Below are positions 14,927 through 19,592 of a stretch of DNA of 19,592 nt, piece after piece. The position numbers were made by a program, and so were the translations under genes. Source of the stretch: an uncultured Bacteroidales bacterium. Its GTDB lineage: Bacteria > Bacteroidota > Bacteroidia > Bacteroidales > P3. The DNA is taken from contig CAMNIH010000020.1 of the NCBI GenBank assembly GCA_946540365.1, forward strand, positions 1-19,592, read 5' to 3'. Below the pieces are notes generated by a model that saw only the letters and a list, made by a program, of their open reading frames with translations, made no database searches and had not been told where the DNA came from. Position 1 is the stretch's first letter. Each line of letters opens with the position of its first letter.

Positions 14927-15942
14927 ACGGCATTAAAAATATTTTGTTCTCGAAATCTGTTTATTGAATATATGTCTGTCCTCTGCCTCACCGACATTTT
15001 ATACGTGTCTTTCACAGCCAAGGCTAGTTTGTATGCCAGCAACGGAGGCACGGCGTTACCTATCTGTGTGAACTGCTGCACTTCGTTGCCACAGAACTCA
15101 AACCAGTCTGGAAAGCTCTGTAGCCGGGCGGCCTCACGTTGCACTATACGCCGACGGCGCCCGTCCGGCAACTTCACTCGCTGCATGTCGCTCGTCGCAC
15201 CAGCAAGGTTTCGGCACGTGATGGTTCGTGCCGGGCGGTCGGCATAAAGGTCACGCGGATTTATACAGGCCGATTTCCGTTCATATTCAGCTATATACCT
15301 ATCCTGTGCCGGGGTCAGGAAGTGACACCCTTCCACCTCTGCATTCATCGTATCCCCTATGGCTTCGCCCACCGTGGTCTTCCTCGACTCCTTCGCAGGA
15401 AAGCGGAACACCGACTTGTGTCCAACCACAATAATGCGCTCTCTGTTCTGCGGCACACCGTAGTCAACCGCATTGACACACCGGAACTCAACAATATAGC
15501 CTAAATTACCGAGACTTTCAAGGATAAGGTCGAGATACCAGCGATGTGAATATGCCAGATTACGCACGTTTTCAAACAGAAAAACTTTAGGTTCAAGCCG
15601 CTTGACAGCATCTATAAATATCGGGAAGCCATCCCGTGCATCCTGCATGCCGAGCTGCTTTCCCCTGACACTGAAAGGCTGGCACGGCGGTCCGCCGATG
15701 ACAATGTCAGCCATGGGGTAATCATAGCCAACCTCCAGCTTGGTCAGATTGCACTCACCTTTGAGGTTGCGGTTATATGTATCCACAGCCGCAGGCACCA
15801 TCTCATACCCGACAGTCTCGAATCCCGCCGCCTCAAAGCCAAGGGACAACCCACCACATCCCGCAAAGAGGTCTATTACCTTGGCACTCTCCGTGACACG
15901 AGGCTGGAGGACGGTGTTGATGCAATCTATATATGCAGACAT
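14917..15942 (-). CDS. DNA (cytosine-5-)-methyltransferase
   Basis: This 341-residue modification enzyme transfers a methyl group from S-adenosylmethionine to carbon 5 of cytosine, protecting host DNA from the neighbouring endonuclease. The conserved motifs appear in the usual order: I, DLFAGCGGLSLGFEAAGF (residues 24-41); IV, GGPPCQPFS with catalytic Cys87; VI, FENVRNL; VIII, QNRERIIVVG; a short target-recognition region containing RPARTITCRNLAG; IX, REAARLQSFPDWF; and X, QIGNAVPPLLA. All catalytic residues are intact. Its ATG lies two bases after the aguB stop and its end overlaps the endonuclease start by 10 bases, so methylation would be made before cutting. The target sequence cannot be predicted from the sequence alone. 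Confidence 0.96.
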   Translation of the reverse strand: MSAYIDCINTVLQPRVTESAKVIDLFAGCGGLSLGFEAAGFETVGYEMVPAAVDTYNRNLKGECNLTKLEVGYDYPMADIVIGGPPCQPFSVRGKQLGMQDARDGFPIFIDAVKRLEPKVFLFENVRNLAYSHRWYLDLILESLGNLGYIVEFRCVNAVDYGVPQNRERIIVVGHKSVFRFPAKESRKTTVGEAIGDTMNAEVEGCHFLTPAQDRYIAEYERKSACINPRDLYADRPARTITCRNLAGATSDMQRVKLPDGRRRRIVQREAARLQSFPDWFEFCGNEVQQFTQIGNAVPPLLAYKLALAVKDTYKMSVRQRTDIYSINRFREQNIFNAVCV

Positions 15943-15944
15943 GT

Positions 15945-16811
15945 TCAGTCGATATATCGTTTGGTGATGTCGCCATAGGAGTCAATGCGGCGGTCGCGCA
16001 GGTAGGGCCAATGGCGGCGGTAATGGTCGGTCTCGTCGAGGTCGAGGGTGGTGATGTGCGTGGCCTCGTCGTAGTGCGGCGCCTGGTAGAGGACGCGACC
16101 GAAGGCGTTGGTCACGAAGCTGCCGCCCCAGAACTGCATGCCGCCCTCGCGGCCCGTGCGGTTCACGCTGACCACCGGCACCCCGTTGGCCACGGCGTGG
16201 CTGCGCTGGATGGTCTGCCAGGCGGCGTACTGCTCGCGGTTGTCGTGCTCCTTCTGGCGCACGTCCCAGCCGATGGCGGTGGGGAAGAAAAGGATCTGCG
16301 CCCCCTTGAGGGCCGTGATGCGGGCCGCCTCAGGGTACCACTGGTCCCAGCAGATGAGCACCCCGATCGTCGCAAAGCGCGTCTTGAAGACCTTGTAGCC
16401 CAGGTCGCCGGGCGTGAAGTAGAACTTCTCGTAGTAGCCCGGGTCATCGGGGATATGCATCTTGCGGTACTTGCCCAGATAGGAGCCGTCGGCATCGATC
16501 ACCGCCGTCGTGTTGTGGTAGAGTCCCTCGGCCCGTTTCTCGAACATCGAGCACACCAGCACCACACCCAGCTCCTTGGCCAGGGCCATGAAATGCTGCG
16601 TCGTGGGCCCCTCGGGGATGGCCTCGGCCAGACGGAAGTTCTCGTAGCGCTCCTCGTCGCAGAAATAAAGCGACGCGAACAACTCCTGCAGACAGATGAT
16701 CTGCGCCCCGCCGGCAGCCAACTCGCGCACCTTCTCGGTGTAGCGCTCTATATTCTGTTGCTTGTCCTCCACGCAGCTCATCTGCGCGATTCCAACCTTC
16801 ACTTTGTTCAT
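15945..16811 (-). CDS. aguB: N-carbamoylputrescine amidase
   Basis: AguB is a nitrilase-superfamily amidase that hydrolyses N-carbamoylputrescine to putrescine, CO2 and ammonia, completing agmatine use. The catalytic triad is intact: Glu43 in CLQELFASLYF, Lys117 in YRKMHIPDDPGYYEKFYF and Cys154 in VLICWDQWYPEAAR. The ENFRLAE and FFPTAIGWD segments also fit AguB better than other amidases. At 288 residues it has the usual length. The frame is open to 16967, but the ATG at 16811 begins the conserved MNKVKVGIAQM strand and lies just after a promoter box, so I use it. It heads the five-gene minus-strand operon and is parted from aguA by the restriction-modification genes. Confidence 0.95.
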   Translation of the reverse strand: MNKVKVGIAQMSCVEDKQQNIERYTEKVRELAAGGAQIICLQELFASLYFCDEERYENFRLAEAIPEGPTTQHFMALAKELGVVLVCSMFEKRAEGLYHNTTAVIDADGSYLGKYRKMHIPDDPGYYEKFYFTPGDLGYKVFKTRFATIGVLICWDQWYPEAARITALKGAQILFFPTAIGWDVRQKEHDNREQYAAWQTIQRSHAVANGVPVVSVNRTGREGGMQFWGGSFVTNAFGRVLYQAPHYDEATHITTLDLDETDHYRRHWPYLRDRRIDSYGDITKRYID

Positions 16812-16833
16812 CTCTATTGGTATTTTGGAATTG

Positions 16834-16841
16834 CAAAAATA
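16834..16841 (-). promoter_or_regulatory. Promoter -7 box for the aguB operon
   Basis: On the minus strand this reads TATTTTTG followed by CA, matching TAnnTTTG, 23 bases upstream of the aguB ATG. The -33 region has no exact TTTG. Transcription would carry aguB, both restriction-modification genes, aguA and the S41 peptidase gene. Confidence 0.6.
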
Positions 16842-16879
16842 CACAAAAAATTCCATTCCGCCACACATCGCCTCTTTTT

Positions 16880-16893
16880 TTTTGCAAGCAAAA
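16880..16893. repeat. Small inverted repeat in the aguB/TPR intergenic region
   Basis: TTTTGC-AA-GCAAAA is a perfect 14-base palindrome 39 bases beyond the aguB -7 box. It lies in the 308-base divergent gap (16812-17119). It could be an operator, but this is only positional inference. Confidence 0.4.
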
Positions 16894-16958
16894 GAACCTA
16901 TCGCCATATCAACCAACACCTTACACACCCACATCAAACGCACCAGCTGCCTCCTTCC

Positions 16959-17014
16959 CCTCTGCATCCTCCCTGCATCCCCTCTGCATCAAGTAGGCAT
17001 CAAGCAGGCATCCA
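16959..17014. repeat. Five GCATC repeats at exact 11-base period
   Basis: GCATC begins at 16964, 16975, 16986, 16997 and 17008, each exactly 11 bases apart. The first three are preceded by CT and the last two by AG. The last copy also forms an inverted repeat with GGATGC at 17023-17028. The period is about one DNA turn and not a multiple of three, which argues against a coding origin. The block is about 105 bases upstream of the TPR gene and about 120 bases from the aguB promoter. Confidence 0.8.
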
Positions 17015-17119
17015 CGCCCCCCGGATGCGGAGCAAGGGTCCGGGTCGTCACTGCAAAAAGGAATATAAAAACATGGCGCAATACAATAAAATCATCTCCT
17101 CGCCGTTAGGACAATCATC

Positions 17120-18235
17120 ATGATACGAAAGGCACTCATAGCAACGGTGACCCTGCTGCTGGCGACCGCGACGGCCTCGGCGCAAGGGTTGCTGGCCAAA
17201 GGCATCAACGCCGAGCAGAAGGGGCTGACCGACCTGGCCGAGGACTACTACCGCCAGGCCGCCGACACCAGCGCGACAGCCCGTCTGCGGATGGGCATCC
17301 TGCAGGAGGAGCGCGAGCGCTACGCCGACGCCGCCCGCTGGCTGGTGCGGGCCGACAGCAGCGCCCTGGCGCTGAGCCATCTGGCCCTCTGCCAGGCCGA
17401 GTTGCGGCAGTGGGCCGACGCCAAGCGCAGCGCCGAGAAGGCCATCGAGCTGGCCGACACCGCCGCCCACAGCGTGCGCAGCAGCGCCATGGCCACGCTG
17501 GCCCTGGTCTACTGCGCCGAACAGAGCTACACCAACGCCCTGCACTGGGCCCGACAGGCCGACAGCGAAGACCCCCGCTCGGCACGCGCCCACAACGTCA
17601 AGGGGGTGGTGCTCTACAGCCGCGGCAACGAGAACGAGGCCATCGCCGCCTTCCGCGACGCCCTCAAGGTCGACCCCGCCAACGTCGACGCCCATTTCAA
17701 CCTCGGCACCATCTACTGCCGCCGCAAGAACTACGACCTGGCCATCACCACCCTCCGCAGCGGCCTCAAGCAGCATCGCCGTTCGGTCAAGCTGTTCTAC
17801 TGCTTCGGGTGGGCCTACCTGCTCAAGGGCGACAACGAGCACGCCATCGAATGCCTGCAGAACGTGCTGGAGCTCGACTCGACCTACGTCAACGCCTACA
17901 ACCGGCTGGGCGACATCTACTTCGAGCGTGCCGAATACAACCGTGCCATCGAGCAGTACCACCGCGCCATACACTTCGGGCCCCGCCTGACCGAGGCCTA
18001 CCGCCTGCTGGGACGCACCCACGCCGAGCAGGGCGACTTCGGCAAGGCCATACGGCAGTACCAGAAAGCCGTCGACATCGACCCGCAGGACGGTGACACC
18101 TACTGCCGCATCGCCGAGCTCTACGCCCGTCAGAACCAGCCCAAACGCGAACAGGCCAACTACAAACGCGCCGCCCGACTCGGCAACGCGGCCGCCCGCG
18201 ACTGGTGTACCAAACATGGAATCGCCTATCAATAA
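17120..18235 (+). CDS. Secreted tetratricopeptide repeat protein
   Basis: This 371-residue protein starts with a signal peptide (about residues 1-21, ATASA-Q). The rest consists almost entirely of 34-residue TPR units, roughly eight to nine. The clearest are those with NVDAHFNLGTIYCRRKNYDLAI, YVNAYNRLGDIYFERAEYNRAI and LTEAYRLLGRTHAEQGDFGKAI. TPRs form a curved helical scaffold for protein contacts, so a periplasmic or membrane-associated adaptor role is likely. No catalytic domain is present. The start at 17120 gives the signal peptide directly. I see no TAnnTTTG box close upstream, so its promoter is undefined. The prenyl synthase gene follows after 11 bases, suggesting co-transcription. 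Confidence 0.88.
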   Translation: MIRKALIATVTLLLATATASAQGLLAKGINAEQKGLTDLAEDYYRQAADTSATARLRMGILQEERERYADAARWLVRADSSALALSHLALCQAELRQWADAKRSAEKAIELADTAAHSVRSSAMATLALVYCAEQSYTNALHWARQADSEDPRSARAHNVKGVVLYSRGNENEAIAAFRDALKVDPANVDAHFNLGTIYCRRKNYDLAITTLRSGLKQHRRSVKLFYCFGWAYLLKGDNEHAIECLQNVLELDSTYVNAYNRLGDIYFERAEYNRAIEQYHRAIHFGPRLTEAYRLLGRTHAEQGDFGKAIRQYQKAVDIDPQDGDTYCRIAELYARQNQPKREQANYKRAARLGNAAARDWCTKHGIAYQ

Positions 18236-18246
18236 TTAATATTATT

Positions 18247-19230
18247 ATGTACAACTTAAAATATTTCCTTGGACAGGTGGAACGCCTCTTCGCCGACGAG
18301 TGCTTCCTTGCCGAACCGCACGAACTCTACGAGCCCATCGACTACACGCTGCGTCTCGGCGGCAAGCGCATCCGCCCCACCCTGCTGCTGGCGGCCAACG
18401 CCCTCTTCGGCGGACGCGAGGAGGAGGCGCACGGCGCCGCCCTCGGCATCGAGACCTTCCACAACTTCACCCTGCTGCACGACGACCTCATGGACCGCTC
18501 GCCCCTGCGCCGCGGCCAGCCCACGGTCTACCGCAAGTGGGACGAGAACACGGCCGTGCTCAGCGGCGACACCATGTTCGCCCTCGCCTGGCGCTACTTC
18601 CTGCGGCAGCCCTCGCCCCGCCTGCGCGACATCCTCAACTGCTTCAACGAAACCGCCATCGAGGTCTGCGAAGGACAGCAGAAGGACATGAACTTCGAGC
18701 GCCTGGGCCTGGGCCGCGTGAGCCTCGACGACTACCTCGACATGATCCGCCAGAAGACCGCCGTCCTGCTGGCCGGCGCCCTCAAGGTCGGAGCCCTCTA
18801 CGCCGGCGCCCCGCAGGAGCAGGTGGACCTCCTCTATGCCTTCGGGCTGCACCTCGGCCTGGCCTTCCAGATGCAGGACGACCTGCTCGACGGCTACGGC
18901 GACACCGCCGTCTTCGGCAAGAAGACCGGCCAGGACATCCGCGACAACAAGATCAGCTACCTGCCCCTGACGGCCCTCACCCTGGCCGACGAGCCCCGGC
19001 GCAAGGAGCTGATGGACCTCTTCGCCGCCAAGGACAACATGGACGAGGAGGAGAAGGTGCGCCGCGTGATGGCCCTCTACGACGCCGTAGGCCTGCGGCC
19101 GGTGGTCGAACAGAACATCGCCCGCGAGTTCCAGACCGCCCGTCAGACCCTCGACCGCATCGCCGCCGACGAGGTCCGAAAGACCCCGCTGCGCGAGCTG
19201 ATGGAGACCCTCGACGGAAGAAAAAAATGA
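18247..19230 (+). CDS. Polyprenyl diphosphate synthase (trans-isoprenyl, FPP/GGPP-type)
   Basis: The enzyme joins isopentenyl diphosphate units to an allylic diphosphate to make the chain used for quinones or cell-wall lipid carrier. Its 327 residues are typical. Both metal-binding aspartate motifs are intact: DDLMD at Asp79-Asp83 and DDLLD at Asp211-Asp215. The GGKRIRP substrate motif (38-44), RRGQPT and the KKTGQD loop are also present. The first motif lacks the two-residue insertion of IspA-type farnesyl synthases. Phe74, five residues before it, is a bulky position that tends to limit chain length, so a short product is plausible but not proven. The start at 18247 (MYNLKYFL) is preferred over 18205, which lies inside the TPR gene. 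Confidence 0.92.
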   Translation: MYNLKYFLGQVERLFADECFLAEPHELYEPIDYTLRLGGKRIRPTLLLAANALFGGREEEAHGAALGIETFHNFTLLHDDLMDRSPLRRGQPTVYRKWDENTAVLSGDTMFALAWRYFLRQPSPRLRDILNCFNETAIEVCEGQQKDMNFERLGLGRVSLDDYLDMIRQKTAVLLAGALKVGALYAGAPQEQVDLLYAFGLHLGLAFQMQDDLLDGYGDTAVFGKKTGQDIRDNKISYLPLTALTLADEPRRKELMDLFAAKDNMDEEEKVRRVMALYDAVGLRPVVEQNIAREFQTARQTLDRIAADEVRKTPLRELMETLDGRKK

Positions 19231-19241
19231 CATTTTTTCTT
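19218..19241 (+). terminator. Possible AT-rich terminator hairpin overlapping a stop codon
   Basis: The A-rich run ending in ATG at 19218-19229 is the inverted repeat of CATTTTTTCTT (19231-19241), around the TGA stop of the prenyl synthase gene. The stem is AT-only apart from two pairs and is followed by TGGTTTT. It may be a weak terminator or simply a chance run next to the promoter. Confidence 0.35.
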
Positions 19242-19270
19242 GGTTTTAGAAAAAATGTGTATATTTGCAC
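19239..19270 (+). promoter_or_regulatory. Promoter for the ExbB-like gene
   Basis: TATATTTG at 19260-19267 fits the -7 consensus, with CTTG at 19239-19242 as an imperfect -33 box 17 bases upstream. The 15 bases 19256-19270 are identical to the promoter region at 7786-7800. The leader before the ATG at 19331 is about 60 bases and AT-rich. Confidence 0.65.
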
Positions 19271-19330
19271 AACGAAATATAATAGGCAAAGTATAAACAA
19301 TAAATTAATAATCAACATTCTAAAAACATC

Positions 19331-19592
19331 ATGAAAAAAGTTTTTGCTTTGATGTCAATAGTCGGACTGTTGACATTTGCCAACTTCAATGACGTGAAGG
19401 CGCAGGATCAACCCGCTGCCGAAGCCACAGAACAGGTCACCGATTCGGCCGCTCCCGCCGTTGCCGAGGAGGCCGCCGCTCCCGTCGAGGAAGCCGTTGC
19501 CCCCGCCGACGACACCAAGTCGTTCCACCAGGTGCTGAAAGAAAAGTACATCCAGGGTGGTGCCGGCTGGATGACCCCCGTGCTCCTCTGCC
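19331..19592 (+). CDS. MotA/TolQ/ExbB family proton-channel protein, N-terminal part (cut by window end)
   Basis: Only the first 87 residues are in the window. They show a signal peptide (about 1-24, VKA-Q) and an Ala/Glu/Pro-rich, acidic low-complexity stretch (about 25-62). Then comes KSFHQVLKEKYIQGGAGWMTPVLLC, which resembles the segment leading into the first membrane helix of Bacteroidetes ExbB-like proteins. These proteins form the proton-driven motor that energises outer-membrane transport with ExbD and TonB. The identification rests on that short segment and the recalled family layout, since the channel helices lie beyond the window. Its own promoter precedes it. Expected neighbours downstream would be exbD-type genes. 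Confidence 0.65.
   Translation, partial: MKKVFALMSIVGLLTFANFNDVKAQDQPAAEATEQVTDSAAPAVAEEAAAPVEEAVAPADDTKSFHQVLKEKYIQGGAGWMTPVLLC

Larger units (their letters stand above)
13922..15942 (-). other. Type II restriction-modification cassette inserted between aguB and aguA
   Basis: The two-gene cassette (methyltransferase then endonuclease) occupies exactly the interval between the aguB stop and the aguA start. Sampled GC is about 37-52% inside and 67% outside. There is no integrase, transposase or terminal repeat, so the mode of entry is unknown. The host operon continues uninterrupted on both sides in the same direction. Confidence 0.85.

Noticed and set aside
13927..15938. A TGCAG direct repeat near both ends of the restriction-modification cassette (13927-13931 and 15934-15938)
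   Set aside because: Five bases is expected by chance over such intervals, and the copies are not at equivalent positions relative to the gene junctions, so it is not evidence of a target-site duplication.
16812..16967. Upstream in-frame extension of aguB
   Set aside because: The extra 52 codons cross the promoter box and an A/T-rich run and lack family similarity; the ATG at 16811 starts the conserved nitrilase strand.
17048..18232. A 394-codon minus-strand frame opposite the TPR gene
   Set aside because: The plus strand carries a signal peptide and regular TPR units; the reverse frame is a compositional shadow.

Overview
The window looks like a chromosomal segment of a GC-rich member of the Bacteroidota, most likely order Bacteroidales. 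Supporting signs are several TAnnTTTG promoter boxes, start codons without strong Shine-Dalgarno sequences, a DUF3127 protein, a Bacteroidetes-type putative porin, a PAD-type agmatine deiminase and an ExbB-like protein with a cleavable signal peptide. I cannot name the genus. Most coding DNA is visibly GC-rich (67% in one 60-base hand sample); one block is not.

Layout. Bases 1-272 hold an array of small hairpins and a promoter. It leads a plus-strand run: DUF3127 OB-fold-like protein, 5-formyltetrahydrofolate cyclo-ligase, a tail-anchored hypothetical, aspartate decarboxylase (panD) and a flippase-like membrane protein. Two copies of a palindromic repeat follow (3245-3317). Next come thioredoxin reductase (trxB), a large outer-membrane porin-like protein and a 4-hydroxybutyrate-type CoA-transferase. 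After a promoter, a small secreted or membrane protein with an Arg-Gly-rich segment ends at a strong terminator. An FKBP-type prolyl isomerase then converges on the minus-strand pruA across a shared terminator.

From 16811 down to 11287 a minus-strand operon reads aguB, DNA cytosine methyltransferase, BsuBI/PstI-type restriction endonuclease, aguA, S41 peptidase. AguA and AguB are the two enzymes that turn agmatine into putrescine and normally belong together. Here a complete type II restriction-modification pair of much lower GC sits exactly between them. All four junctions are a 2-base gap or short overlaps, with no spacer DNA. This is the most notable feature of the window.

Upstream of aguB, the divergent intergenic region contains five copies of GCATC at an exact 11-base period. 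The plus strand then resumes with a secreted TPR protein, a polyprenyl diphosphate synthase and, after another promoter, the start of an ExbB/TolQ-like protein cut by the window end.

No tRNA, rRNA, CRISPR array, transposase, integrase or replication origin was recognised.
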